64,000 nucleotides of DNA, from contig OX411544.1 of NCBI GenBank assembly GCA_948146395.1, forward strand, positions 52,715,933 through 52,779,932. The letters run 5' to 3'. The notes under the pieces are model-generated. The model did not search any database. It was not told the origin of the DNA and saw nothing but the letters and a program-made list of their open reading frames with translations. The translations under genes were made by a program, and so were the position numbers. The stretch's first letter is position 1; each line of letters begins with the position of its first letter. Source of the DNA: Fragum whitleyi. Its lineage: Eukaryota > Mollusca > Bivalvia > Cardiida > Cardiidae. Positions 12,101-27,100 of the stretch are shown one piece after another.

Positions 12101-15100
12101 GCACTAGACTATCATACTCTATTCTAAGTTTCTGATTGTTTTCTGTTTCATTACTAACTACAGCTGTAAGTCTCTGTACTTCACTATGATATGCTAGACT
12201 TTCCTGATGTTTCTGGTTTAGGTAAGTGATCATCTGCTCCCTCTCTCCTTGTAATGCTGCTAATTGTTTGGTTAGATTCTCTTTATCTTGTAACAAAGTT
12301 TTTATTTCACTACCTTCATTTGACGACTCTTGAAGCACTGATAACAATGTCTGATTTTTCTGAGTTAGTGATTCTATTTCCAAATCCTTATCCCGAATCA
12401 TTCTAGATAAGTTTTGTACAACTTCTTTCTGCATGTCATCTAGCCTCTGTCCATCTTTATCAGGAGAGGTCCGGGTCAATTCCTGGTTATCTCTCTGTAA
12501 CTTGTCAATGGCAGATTTTTCAGCTGCTACCACATTCATAAGTCTCTGTACCTCAGCCTTAAGGTTACTGTTTTCCCTGGATTTCTCATTCAACACATCC
12601 ATCATCTGTTCTTTTTCAACCCTCATAGATCGTACTTCACTCCCTAGCTTATTCATCTCAACTATAGGTGAATCTCCAGAAACAGTTTTAGACCTTGAAT
12701 CTAACATTTTTAGTAGTGAGGTATTGTTTCTCTGCATTTCAGATATCACTTTATCCTTTTCCTTTAATTGTCCCTGCAATTTTTCTATTTCTATCACAAT
12801 ATCTTGTTTATCAGAGTCTTTGTTATCAAAAGAAGATGTTCTTTCCATTGTTAGTCCACTAAAATTCTTTACTGGCTGAATTGTTTCTTGCACTTCAATC
12901 AGTTCTTCTGTATCTTGCAAGTCTTTTGTGAGAACCACACCATTTTCAGGACCATGGTCGAGTGATTGAATCTGATCTTCATTCATAAATGATTTAGCAT
13001 TGTTCAACTTTCTTTGTAAGTCAGATATTTCATTGTCCTTCACTGTAAGCTTATGTTGTAGATTCTCAATCATGCTATCTTGTGAGGTAGTTTTTTCATT
13101 GTATGTTTGTATGGAAGACATCAGAGAATCTTTCTCTTGGTTTAAATCACAAAGATCAGTCTCAAAATCTCCAATAACTTGCTTATATCTTTCAACTTCA
13201 GCTTCCAATTTTTGTACTTGCTCCCTGAGCCTTTCTCTTTCACTATGCAAAACATTGTACTCATTCACTTTGATTTCATTTTCAGATTTCAATGCTTTTA
13301 TTTCTTTTTCTAAATCTTTTATTTTTACATTTAATAAATCTTTTTCATTCTTTGAGTCTAATAAAGTATTCTCCTTATCCGCATTAATAATCTTTATTTC
13401 ATTTTGTAACATCAAATTTTCTTGCTGCATCCTATCAATAGTATCTTTAAGGCTTGAAAGCTCTTTAGATGACATATCATGTTCATGTCCTGATTTCTCT
13501 ACTTTAGGAATGTTTTCACTTTGTTTTTCGGGACTTGAGCTGGTATCTGATTTACTAACCATTTCTTGTTCTCTTTTTAAAACTGCAAGTTCATTTTGAA
13601 GTATATCACATTTTGATATTAAACTGTCTCTCTCTGTTCCCATACTCTGAAGATCACTAGAATACTTTTCAGATAATCTCTTTTCCTCTTCAATATCACT
13701 TTTATATTTCTCTAAATGAGATTTCAATGAGTTCAACTCTTCATCTTTTGCATACATATCTTTATATAGCTGTTCCCATTCTAAAGTTTTATTCGCTAAC
13801 TCTTCTTTCACAAGTACTAATTCTCCTGTGGCACTCAAGAGTTCAACATTTAACTGATTAGCTTGATGTTCCTTAAGTTCCTCCATCTGTAATTTATAAG
13901 ATTCCACCTCCACATTAAGCTGATTACATTCTTCACATTTTGTATGCAGTCTGTCGGTTGAATCTTCCAGTAAATCCTTCGCTCTTTTTAATTCTTTTGT
14001 AAGTATATCAAACTCTTCAGTTGTTTTGGAAACATTATCTTTTACAATTGTCAATTCATTATTTAGCATTTCAACTTGAGAAGAAAGTGTTTCATTTTCT
14101 GTTTCTGTGTCCTTTAGTGAAGATTTTGTTGTGTGTAACTCGCTATCCAGAGCATGAAGCTGGCGACTGAAACTTTCACAGTCTACATCTTTCCTCTTAC
14201 ACTCTTCCCCTAACTTATCATAGTCAGTTTTTAGTGAAGAAATCTCCTTTTCTAAACCCTGCACTGCAGAAATCTTTTCATCTAACTCTGTCCTTAATCT
14301 CTGTATTTGAATGTCTTTATCAGGAATGCATGATTTCAATTCTTCTAATTCTTTTTCTTTTAGGGTTAATTTGGAATTTAATTCATTAATTTCTACTTTC
14401 TGTTCATCAGACATTTCAGTAAGTTTAGAACACTTGTCACTTAACTCACTTATCTCATTCTGCAAGCTACCAATAAACTCAGCGTTCTTATCATCAGCAG
14501 AGCTATCTTTTTGTAAGAGTTCACTTTCTCTTTCTCTTGAATCTTCTAATTTTTTAGACAATTCACTTTTATCATCTGTAAGGGTTTTCACTTTATAGGC
14601 AAGTTCTTGTTTGTCCATATGTAAATCATTTAGAGCTTGAGCACTAGACATTAGTTTTTCTTTCATTTTGGTCAATTCTTCACTTTTACTATTCAAATCA
14701 GTTTGCAGTTTACTCACTTGCACTGAATGCTCATCTAGTTTCTGTTGAAGCATATGATTGTTTTCTTTCAGTTCTGCAATCTGGTGATTAAGCTCATTAG
14801 AGTTAGCACTTTCATCAGTTTGGTTAAGGATTTGCTGACTTCTAAGGGCTTCATTCTCTGATTTTATCACATGTATATCATTTTCATACCCTTTTAACTT
14901 ATCTTTCAAATCTTCATTTGCTTTAGATAACTCTTCTTTTATCTTAATTATGTGTGCCATTTCTTCCTGGTGCTGGTTATCTAGCTCTTCCAAACTAGAC
15001 ATCATTTCCTCCTTTTCCAAAGACAAATTTACAATTTCTTCATTTTTACCTCGCAACTTCTTCTTCAAGTCTTCAATTTCCCTCTCTAGACCAACAATCT

Positions 15101-18100
15101 CTTGCATTCTTTTTTCGTTTGATTGTGTTTGAAGGATTTCCATTTCTTTATGCTTCTGTTCCAACTGAAGTTTTAACTCGGGAACTTCTTTCAGATTATT
15201 TTCTAGGTCTTCTTTTTCACTCATAATGGCCTTGAGCTCTTCTTCCTTTTCTGTCAGCAGTTTGTTCCAATTAGCAGTTATAGGATCTAATGGCAAAAAA
15301 AAGAGAGAACTGAATGACATTCAATTGTTGTTTTATATTTAAGTTCTTCATTGTTAGCTCTGCTATTTTGGAGAAAACCAAAGGTATTGCTTTAGCCTCA
15401 GTGTTAATGTTGTTATTATCATTGTTGTTGTCATCATGCAAAACTATATTTTGTGATATCTGTAATATTACTACAAGCATTTATTTGAAACTTAGCACAC
15501 ATGCTCACTATCAAAAGATCAATCTTAAAAACCTAGGGGTATACTCTATATGCATATAGAGCCCCTAATATCTTTTAGATTTTTTATCCTCCATCCAGCA
15601 CCCAAAAGCTGAGCATAGGTGGTACTCTTGTATTTTTTTATATGATGACAGCTGAATAAGCTACCTTCTTAAAAATTAAGATCCTATCATTATGATTATT
15701 ATCATCATTTTTTACATTCATTATTTTTATTATCAACATAATTATCATAACTGCTTATACTGTCAGCAAGTTATAATTTTATCCTGTAAGTATTTGTAAT
15801 TTTTTCCCACAAATATAATATCCTAAATTCTGCATATAAAAAAATTCAAGAGGTGAAATATCAGCCGAGATACAAATAAACTCAATTCTTAACCAGATTT
15901 ATTTGTTTGAAAATGAAACATTTAGAATTAAGACCAATTTGATACTGTTTTAAAGACTTATCAAGGGTATGAGGACAAAACTTTTAAAGGTGCCTAGATA
16001 TTTATATAGTGGATATTGAATGAGTAGTCATTGAAAACCGATTTTATCAAACAAGTCATCTTAAACAGATAAAAACAAGGCTGCACTGAGATTTAATCTG
16101 TTTTGGATGACAAGTTTAATAAATTTGGTATTTAATGAGCACAAATTTGAAATTCTATTTATGATATGACCTTAATTTCTTCGATAAAACCAGGAAAATA
16201 CAATATTTATTGATTCAAGTTATTCTGCAAAACATATAACATGGCTTGCAAAATGATGTCAGCAAATCCATTATGACTTCATTTTCGTAACGAAAATATA
16301 ACATCAATATTCGTTTTTGCTCATTTGCATAGTTATTCCACTGGTGTAATAACACTCATGTAAAATCAAAAATATTCAACAGTGTCATTTCACTCTTGAG
16401 ATGTAGGTCATATTATAAAGGTACTTACAATGGTTTTGTGCTGACCTCTTGAAATTTGTGAAAAGAAAAATCGAGTATAAATCTGGACCATGTTTATCAA
16501 ATTGACACAGAGGTACAGATAAGAGGGGGTATTTCAGGTTTAAAATTTGAATTTCTTACTTAAAACCTATGTTATGGGTACTCATTTGAATCACCATGTG
16601 GAGACGATTCCAATGACTACCAACAATATAGGATTTATGCAAGTAATGTTGAAATAATTTCATTTGGAATCAAAAATACCCCCTCTATATGTAGCTCAGC
16701 GACAGATTCTGCACTTTTGAAATAGAATTTACAAAACCTCAAATTCAAAAACAAAACTAACCAGAGTCTGATATTTCTGTATTTTCTTTTTTTTTTCCTT
16801 GTCTGAGATCTGCTATTTCTTGTTCAAGCTGTCCCTGAAAAAGATATCCAAGTGTTTGATATGTTATTCATGGTAAACAACACGTTTCTAGTTACATTAT
16901 CTGCTATAAAAAGCCTTCAAGAGCCAAAAAAGATATGTGTGCTGGTTACAATTTTTTTTGTTAGTAAAAGGTAACAAAACTTTAAACAGTGGATTTCTCA
17001 AAATAGCAGCACCCTTTCAAAATATTTTTTTGAATTATATGATGTTGCTAATTAAAAAGCGAGTCATTTGTTCTTTAACTTGAATGTTGGTGTTTTTACT
17101 TAGTTACAATTAAGCATTGACTTACTTTTATCAGGATTGCGATTAAAAAGAATCCACTGTTTTATTATTCGTTTAGAGATTAGATCAAATAGGTAACATC
17201 TACATGCTAGCAAAAACAAAGACAACGGCTCCAAAATCACAAGCAGGATACGATTGGTAGTGTTTTAAGTCAGTTGCAATTAAGCATTGACTTATTTTTA
17301 TCAGGATTGCAATTAAGAGGAATCCACTTTTTTTATTAATGGTTTACAGATTAGATCAAATAGTTAACCCTTGTCATGCTGAATAAATTTTGGCTTAAAA
17401 TTTGAATCAAAATCAAAGGACAAAAAACGTTGAAAGTACCAACTGTAGGTCAATTTTTATTTGTGAAAAACTAAATCTATTGAAAATTCTGGTTTGAAAA
17501 TGAGAAACAGGTGGTGTAGACTAACATCAGACTGCACATATGTGCAGACTGATGTTTGTCTATAGCTTCTACCAAAGCAGGAATAGGCTGTGTTCAGCAT
17601 GACAAGGGTCAACATCTACATGCTAGCTAAAATAAGACAACAGCTCTAAAATCACAAGCACAGTCCCAACCTTTTCAAGTAATAGCAAGTCTCTCTCTTT
17701 CTCCAGCTGAGCATTAGCCTCTGCAAGAAGTTCTATCTTCTTGTCAAGTTTAACCATATCTTCAGCAAGTCCGTCCATTCTATCACTAGAACCATCATCA
17801 ACAAGGTCAGGTAAAGATGTACTACCACTTTCATGCTTCTCTACAGCAAGCAGTCCCTAATGGTATATATATTCAATATGTAAGCATGCAATATTAGTAT
17901 AACGTAATCACACATGATCCCACTTTTTGGTGCCTTCAGAAACATATTGCCTAACATGAAGAAATTGCTTTATACAGGCAAATTCTTCATTTTCTACAAT
18001 GATTTATTCAGCAAGAATGTGTTAAAAATTTCATCAACTGAAATCTGTCTGCAAACTACAGCGATTCCATCCGAGCTATCACTAGAACCATCATCAATGA

Positions 18101-21100
18101 GGTCAGGTAAAGATGCACTACTATTATTTTCATGATTCTCTCTATGATGGTTAATATATGCAACTTGTTAGCATGCATGTTATTAGTTTAACCCAACCTG
18201 ATGGTGTTTTGGTGCCTTCTGAAGAATCATTGTGAAAAATGAAGAAATTGCTGTATAAAAGCAGTTTCTTCATTGTCAACAATGTTTCATTTACTAGGAC
18301 AATGATTTTTAAAATTAAATTAACTGGAAATTGAAGGATCTTCAGCAGTTTCTTTCCATTCCATCACTAAATCATTGCCAAATAGGTAATGTACTACCAC
18401 CGTACTACTTTCATGCTTCTCTAAGACAAAGATTTTCAAATTTCATTTTACTAAATCTTTTTGTCAGCAATCTTAAGCAATTCTGTCCATTTTATCACTA
18501 GAACCATTGTCAACAAGGCCAGGTTAAGATGCATCACCATGCTCATGTTTCTCTAAAGCAAGCAGTCCCCATTGGTTAACATATGCAACATTAGGCATGC
18601 AATATTAGTATAACCCTTTTCCATATTTTTGGTGTTTTTTCGAGTATGTCAAGTAAGGCGTCAATGCATGTTTCATACTTCACAATATCAAGCATTCCCT
18701 CAGAGTTAATACCACAATACTTTAGCATGCAAAATAAGTTTTTAGTCCTGATAATTTGAGCTGGAAATTATTTAAAAAAAATTGTTAATGATGTTATAGA
18801 AATAAACATTTTAAAATGTGAATATGTATAAATGGAAGAGTAAACACAAAACTTTTATAAGTGCCTATATATATTTTGGCACTTCATACAGTTTTGCACT
18901 GACCCTAGAAAAGTCAACATTAATACAACCATTAACCACCATCACCATTTAGATACCTTTAACATGTTTCTACAGATCATATTTAGTTAAATGTAATATA
19001 AATATAGTCCTGTCAAAAAATCAAACTCAATGGACTGTTTTCTTGTTTTTTATTATTTTTTGTGAACCGTTACGCAAAAAGGGACCATCCAGGAATTCTG
19101 TAAAATGGTTTATTTAATAAAGAGATTTGATCCAGCATAGGTCAACCAGAAGTTGCAATTAAAAAATTCATTCGCCGGAAGGTAGAATGAACATTCTAGA
19201 TTCAGAAAATAGACAAGGTGCAAAAAGTTTCGACCCTAGTCAGTCTGCGCAGTCAGAGCAGTGTGACTAGGGTTGACACTTAACACACTACCCAGATAGC
19301 CCTTTTTGCATGATGGGTCCCATTTTTATAACATTACAGTCCTACATGGTTTGAAGATGATCATAAACAACAAGTCTTTTCACCTAGAATATACTCAAAA
19401 TTGAGGGGTCAGCTGAAAACTATGCTAGTTCCTTTAGATTAATAGAAAATAACATAAGTTTAGCTGTCCCTTTGAAATGTCATTCCATGGTTTGGGTTGC
19501 TTAACAATGCTAAGTGGTTACGATTCTCATGCTGTTCATTGCATATTACTACTGTACACAAAGCTTTGGCAGACAGAATAGACAAAGATCAACCTGCACA
19601 AAGAAGAAGTTTGATTTGAGCCTACACTACGTGCTTGCACTAAATCAGTCTGAACCAGAATGATTGAAAATCTCCCACAAAATTTAGATTTTTTAAAATA
19701 AATTCAGCATGATAAGGCTTAACTTCAATTTAATCAGGATGTAGTTACAAAGCTTGTGTTACAAACACTGTTAAACGCTGTTAAAACCAACCTTCTGAGC
19801 CTCAGCCACATTCAGAGCATTCTCCTTTTCCCTCAATTGACTTCTGAGCTGCATGAGGACCTGTTCTAGGGCGTCTTTCTCATTCTGCCAGTCCGTCTGG
19901 AGAAGTTCAAACTGCTGGATCTCTGTCTCATTTTTCTGAATTTGTTCTGTGAGCAAGGAAACCTGCATGTCAAGTTCTGCATTCCTCCTGGAGAGCTCTG
20001 AACTGTCGGAGGTTACAGATGTAGAGTCATCATAGGTTGCTTCTACCCTTCCTTTAGTGGGTTGGTCGTTTTCTATCAAAATAAAATATGACAATTTGGT
20101 GGCTCAGAGTGAAACAGTTGTAACTGCCTATATGTTTATAGGCAGTTACAACTGTTTTGCACTGAGCAATTGAATTGTATTCGTCAACACAAAAACAATG
20201 AAAGTGTTTGTAAATTAATAGGTACTTACAATAGCTTTGAGATATATCCTAAACATATATTCTGATACAGGAAAATCTGTTCTGAATCAAAGAGTTTATT
20301 AAAGCACTGGGCAATTCTCACCACATCTAGTTACTAACACCCTCTTTAAGGTACTGGACCCATAATAAATCAACAACTTTTTTAGGAAATTATGATCTTA
20401 CACAATCATCAGAAAACCTTGGTTAAAACAGTTAGCGTTTATGACTTCCTGTATTTTGCGGAATTATTACCGGTCAATTACCTTTAAGTATTGGCACACA
20501 AGTTCTCAGCTTGTTTTTCACTTGAAAAGAGACTTTTTGAAAAGCTAAACTTATGTTTTATAATTATTTCTCTGTTTTCTTTCAAAGTTGAAAATATATC
20601 TATATTTATAATATGACCTATGTCGCAAGAGTGAAATAACCCCGTTGAATATATCTTATACTAGTGGAATAACTGTGAAAATGAGCTCAGAGCGAATAAC
20701 AACACTATTTTGTAACCGCGAAAATGACGTCATAATATATATACACTGCCCTCCAAAAGTTTCTTCACACACACTTCTTTTAAAGATCTTTAGCTTAAGT
20801 AATTTAAAACAAAGTTTTATATTATTTTTATTAATAAAATGTATACTTTATATCTTTATTGCAATGAGTCAATTAAGAAGCAATACCAGAAATGGCAAAA
20901 TCATCTAAAATCGACAAAATCAGAATAGTTCACCATTTTGCTAAATTTTCTATCAAGGGGATCAACTTTTGTCAATATTTAGTGTAGCCTCCATTAGCAG
21001 GTAAGACAGCCTGAACATGCATCTAGGCATGCTATTTAAAAGTCTCTCAACTTTCCACTGATAATCAGCATTTTCTCCTTTTGTCTCAATATTTTCTGTT

Positions 21101-24100
21101 ATACATTGTTCTAAAATAGTATCTTTATCAACAGTCATTTTGTCGTCTAAAGTAGCGTTCAAATGGGAATAATCAGATTTTAAGTAATAAAAACTAATCT
21201 ATAACTTTGTTTAAAAAGATTAAAGCTGAAAATCTTATAAATGAAATGTGTGTGAAGGATCTTTTGGAGGGCAGTGTATATATTGTGACGTCAGTTTTAA
21301 ACAGTGTTACAAGTTTCGAAAAAAATTGAAATGGTGAATTTCGAGAATTTTGACAATTTTTCGGGAAAAAAAAGGGGGGGGGGGTCATTTTATAAATAGA
21401 ACATAAAATTTGTGCTCATAAAATACAAAATTTATTAAACTTGTCATCTAAAACAGATAAAAACTAGGCGTAGCCTCGTTTTTGTCTGTTTATAGATGAC
21501 TTGTTTATGAAATTCCGTATTCAATGACCTCTCATTCAATAACCTCTATTTTTACAACAGGAAGCAATTGAACCCTCTTCTACTTTGAACACACAGAAAT
21601 TTTTTTATTTTCAATTTAGTCTAGTTGTTGATATTTTACTTAAATTTCAACTCAATCACATAGCAGATTGAAAACAATGTCTTACCTGAATGTAAGCTTT
21701 GTTTAGAACCTCGTTCCTGTGTAGCATTCTGAACCACCTTCTCTAATAATGTCACTTGTTAAATTTCAACTCAGTCACTTAGCTAATTGAATACAATGTC
21801 TTACCTGAATGCAAGCTTTGTTTAGAACCTCGTTCCTGTGTAGCATTCTGAACCGCCTTCTCTAATAATGTCACTTGTTAAATTTCAACTCAGTCACTTA
21901 GCTAATTGAATACAATGTCTTACCTGAATGTAAGCTTTGTTTAGAACCTCGTTCCTGTGTAGCATTCTGAACCGCCTTCTCTAATAATGTCACTTGTTAA
22001 ATTTCAACTCAGTCACTTAGCTAATTGAATACAATGTCTTACCTGAATGCAAGCTTTGTTTAGAACCTCGTTCCTGTGTAGCATTCTGAACCGCCTTCTC
22101 TAATAATGTCACTTGTTCCTGAAGACCAACATTTCTTTTCTTTAACAGGAGATTTTCCTTCTCTAAACTGTCAACTATTTCTGGAAATTTGGAATGAAAT
22201 GGTTGAATTGATGCCCTTTTAAATACAATTTTTTTTAAATACCATGTACATCAAATCATTTAAAATAGCTATACACTTGATTTTAGCTTTCGAACTGTGG
22301 TCAGGAAATAGTTTAAACAAAGACAATTTTCATCAGTGGTTGTTCACTTTGGTGGTTCCTTTTGTTCTTAGGTCTTGAAATAATTCAAATGAAGAATTTC
22401 AATTTTAAATAAACTTAAATTTTCATCAGTGTTCAGGGATAGACACTTACACCAGTCCTCTGGCCCGAGATCTATAGATTTTAGGGAGGACTGGTAGATG
22501 TAACCACACAGCAGGTCCTGCAGGCCCTTTGTAAATTGCAGTACTTAATATTTCAAATCTGTCCAGTTTTGAAATATAATTGCCTTTCAAATGGAAAACA
22601 TTGTAGAAAAAGAAGTAATTTCTTCTTTTCCAACAATGTTTTCCTTGCAATTTATCCCTTTATTTGCTTTAAATCCAACATGGCTTTCGTGCCGGACCTG
22701 TTGTTATAAGGGAAGACCTGAAATATTTAGGGCTAACATGTCCAACAGGCTGGTGGCAAAATGTAGTTAGTGACAAACCCTAGTGTTTCATGCAACTTGA
22801 TATCAAGATTCTGGTACCCAAATTGACATACATCTATTTCAGATCCTCTAAAAATTCTGATTTCATTTCCAAGGTTAAAGACCCTAACCTCCAGTTAATT
22901 TCTGGTGTCCCTTATCACCTAGGTCAGTCAGCATCTTGTCAGAGTCTTCCTTTAATTTCTCTCTCTCCATCTCTAAGGCTTCAATTTCCATCGCTAATTC
23001 TTTTCCCTGCAAGGAAGAAACATGGTTCAATTCCTTATTTCACTTTGAACATAAACAGCGTTTGCACGTCTGTGCTTTTCAGCTGACAAATCATTGTTTT
23101 TTAAGTTAGTTGTAATTAAGCATTGACATCAAACAAGAATGACTGGTGTAGCAAAAAACATACAACTTTCTTTTTACAAATATCAGCATTTGAGCTCTTG
23201 ACATACATTATTTTAAGGTAGTGGACCCGTAATAGTTCCGCAACATTTTGGAAGTAATGAGCTTTAACAGTGTTAACCAAGGTTTCCTAATGATTTTCAT
23301 TAGGAAACCTCATTCAACACTGTGAAAGAACATGAGGTCCGAAATGTTGTGGAACTATTACGGGTAACCCATATAATGCATAATATGACTGTTTATTCAA
23401 ACAAATTGCCAAGTTATGGAACATTTCAACCAGTCTGGCTCAAGTTTTTCTTTATTATTGCATAAAATGTGCATTTTTGGGTCGTTATGAGCATATGTTA
23501 ATGAATAAAACCTGGGATTTAACATGAGAAATGCGGATTAATCAGTAAATTCACGCGCCGTTAATGCCTGGCTTTTCTAACTTAAATATCCTCAATCTTG
23601 GGCCTAAATAGCTTAACGTTTTTAATAAAACAAAGGGGTTTTTTTGCAACATTTGTTAATATAGATAAATTATTTTTTAATAATATGTCAAAGATTCAAT
23701 TTTGAAGAGTGTACATATTGCAAAGTAGAATGCGTCAAACATGTTCATGGTTAACGTTAACTAAGAGCGTAACTAAAAATGTAAATCTTAATCCCACGTT
23801 AAATTTTGCGACGTCATGAATTCACCAAGCAGTGGCGGTATAAACAAAATATAAACAAAAGTGACGATGCTATCCATGACGCAAATTAACCAGCGTTTTT
23901 GTAGGTTTGTGGCTCATTTTGAAGTGTTTCTATGAATCAATTCGCAATCACTGCTGACTAAATACTCAAGCATTTCTTTTTATGCAATAATAGCATCAAT
24001 TCACTTTTTTCGGGCGTTAACATTTGCAGAGACCCTCAAAATGCATTAACACCCGAGTGTGATGCACGAGGGTGTTAAACCATTTTTAGAGTCTCTGCAA

Positions 24101-27100
24101 ATGTTAATGCCCTCAAAAACTTGAATTAATCCTATAGTAGAAAGCAGGCAGTAAAGGCCAACTTCAGGCCGTACATCGCTGCATAAAGATCTAAGTAAAT
24201 ACTTGCTGCCTATTCTTTATGTATAGCCAGAATATGCAATGAACAGGATGGGATTGGTTGAAAATAAACATGTCTTTTATTTCGATTTTTGTTTGCGTAA
24301 ATGATGTCTTAGATTGTGTACAAACACCCCTAATCAGAATAAGTGCTCGTTGATTGGGGTTCAACTCTGTTTTTTTTACAATTTTTTAGTAATATCACGG
24401 AAGCTTGAACACCTAACAATAGATTCCTGGTATTTCTCACACAAGTACTTTAATTACATCCTTTCCTAGCCTCAAGCTGCTATCCCCTTTAAGTTTCGAT
24501 CAGAATTAAAGCCCTACCTTTTGTCCAGTGGAAATCATATCATTCACAAGTATATCTTTCTCCACCACTAGTTTGTGCCTTCTGTCTATCGCGCTGGTAT
24601 CCAAGTGTTGTCTGATCTGCCTTAGATCACTCAGGACTTCCAAAGTGTCTGCCTATTGAACAACCAAATCAATTTAAATAGAATGTTTTGCTTCTTAAGG
24701 TAATGGACCTGTAATAATTCTACGTTTCAAAAGTCATAAACTTAAACTGTGTTATCCAAGGTTTCCTAATGATTTGGTAAGAAAACCTTGGTTTAAATTG
24801 TGAAAGATCATGAGTAATGAATTATTGTGGAACTATTACATGGTCCACAATCTTGAATGTGGCAAATTATTGTTAATAATTAACTAGATACAATGCATGA
24901 GATAAATTTGTAAGTAAGACTAAAACCTCGTAACTACAGCTTGAATAAGCTGGAGTTACGAGGTTATTGTCACTCTGTTAGTGCCTTCTTTCAATCGTGC
25001 TGGTATTAAGGTGCTGTCTGATCTATCCTAAGTCACTCAAGACTTCACGGGTGTCTGTCTTTTTAACAAGTAAATAAAAATTTTAACAAGATCGACTGAT
25101 TATAAAATCAGACAAATTTAAGTAAATTATTATCTAGATACCATGCCAGACATAATATTGTTCATTCAAATAATAACAGAGAAATGACAAGTCATGTGTC
25201 AGTTAAATGGCAATGTCCCCGCATTTTTCCTAGGTTTGAAGAAGATAGTTGAAAGATAATCTACACCTTGACACACTGATGTGTAACTTCATTTCAAACA
25301 AGAATTTCTTATCTTTGACAAATTTTAAGGAAAAGAAAAATGGTTAAGTTTTCAGCTGACAGACAAAAGGACAAGGGGGCAAAAAAATGTCCATAATCCA
25401 TATGAAAATTAAAGCAGATCATTTATTAGACATAACTAAATGCTGAAGTCTGTGTGTCTTGTTTCTAATACATTACAGGAAAAAAGAAAATAACAATAAT
25501 ATGTGTTTCTCTATTTTCCCTACCATCTTTCACTTCACCTTTGAATGCGTGCCTACCACAGTGATGGGTATTATCGTGTATTTATATGTTAAAGAAATTC
25601 ATTAGGAGAATTTGATAATTAAGTTATTGAATGCATATAGGCTATTATAAACAATAATCTAACAAACCATAACTAGAAAGCCATGAATGGCTTGAGTCGC
25701 TCCACAGGCTTGAAATTCTTGTAATTGAAAATCTTGACTCTTAAAATATTTACTAGATTTTTAGATATTTTGGGTTCTACGGATGTTGAAATGATTTTCA
25801 AAGTTTCCACAATTTCACATATAGAGAAATGACCTATGCCAATAAAAAACATATTTTTCATCCAATGACAATAATTTTGGGCTGCATGATGATGGTTCAC
25901 CCAAGGATCATACTATTGAAGTTTGATTGATATCCATCCATTTTCAAAGTTTCCACTATATAACATATAGCGAAATGACCTCTGCCCATAAAATACAAAT
26001 TTTTCATCCGATCACAATAATTTTTGGTAGACTGATAAAGGGTCATTCTCAATCAAGGATCATTCCAGTGAAATTTGATTGATATCCATCAATTCCATCC
26101 TGAGAAAATGATTTTCAAAGTTTCCACTATATAACATATAGAGAAATGACCTCAGCCCATAATATACATATTTTTCATCCGATCACAATAATTTTTGGTA
26201 GACTGATAAAGGGTCACCCAAAGATCATTCATGTAAAATTTGGTTGATATCTATCAGTAAGATTCTGAGAAAATGATTTTCAAAGTTTCCACTATAGAAC
26301 ATATAGAGAAATGACCTCCGCCCATAAAATATATATTTTTCATCCGATCACAATAATTTTTGGTAGACGGATATAGAGTCACCCAAGGATCATTCATGTA
26401 AAATTTAATTGGTATCCATCAATTAGAACCTGAGAAAAGTCACTTTTTACCATATTTGGAAATTAGCCACACCCATTAAATCCATGTTTTTCATTGGATC
26501 AAAATTTCTTGAACAACTTTGAAAGAGGGTCACCCAAAGATCATTCCTATGAAGTTTGGTTGAAATTCATCCAGTAGTTTCTGAGGAGAAGATTTTTAAA
26601 GAAAAAGTTTACGACCAGACGCACGACGGACACAAGGCCATGACAATAGCCCCAGTGGCTTTCAGCCAGTGGAGATAATAAAAGCATTATGGATGCATTA
26701 GATAAGAGCTGACCAGAAATAATGTTAAATTTTTTCAATAATTTCTCTATTAACTCCTAATTCTAAAGTCATTTTTGTCCATCGATATAGGCGTCAAAAT
26801 ACACCATAGGTTGAATTCCAAAACATTGTAACTATTGCTTTTAATTAGAGCTGTCCTTACAATGTTTTACAATTTAACCAACAATATTTTTCATGCATTG
26901 CAGCTTTTCTGTGAACCTGATCATATTTCTTCATTATTTTCATGAGGTATGAAAATATGCTGTTTATTAAGCTTAGTAGAATTTTATACCTCAACGAAAT
27001 TGACAAATACTTTCTTCATCTCTTAAACTCTGGGTTCTGATGGCTAACTCTCAACATTCATTTGTATGGTTATTCCTTACAAGTCTCAGCTTCACTATGA

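Larger units (their letters stand above)
20595..21560 (+). mobile_element. Composite repeat carrying an inserted Tc1-type element
   Basis: The outer element shares segments with 15950-16446 in reverse orientation: gagtgaaataaccccgttga at its left, and the foldback aaacttgtcatctaaaacag / gtttatagatgacttgttta at its right. It is split by the Tc1-type insertion at 20744-21276. A run of eleven G bases lies at about 21374-21384. Confidence 0.6.

Noticed and set aside
12433..13599. Plus-strand open frames of 148 and 199 codons opposite the giant exon
   Set aside because: Serine/phenylalanine/leucine-rich antisense shadows produced by the E/K/L-rich coiled-coil codons on the other strand.
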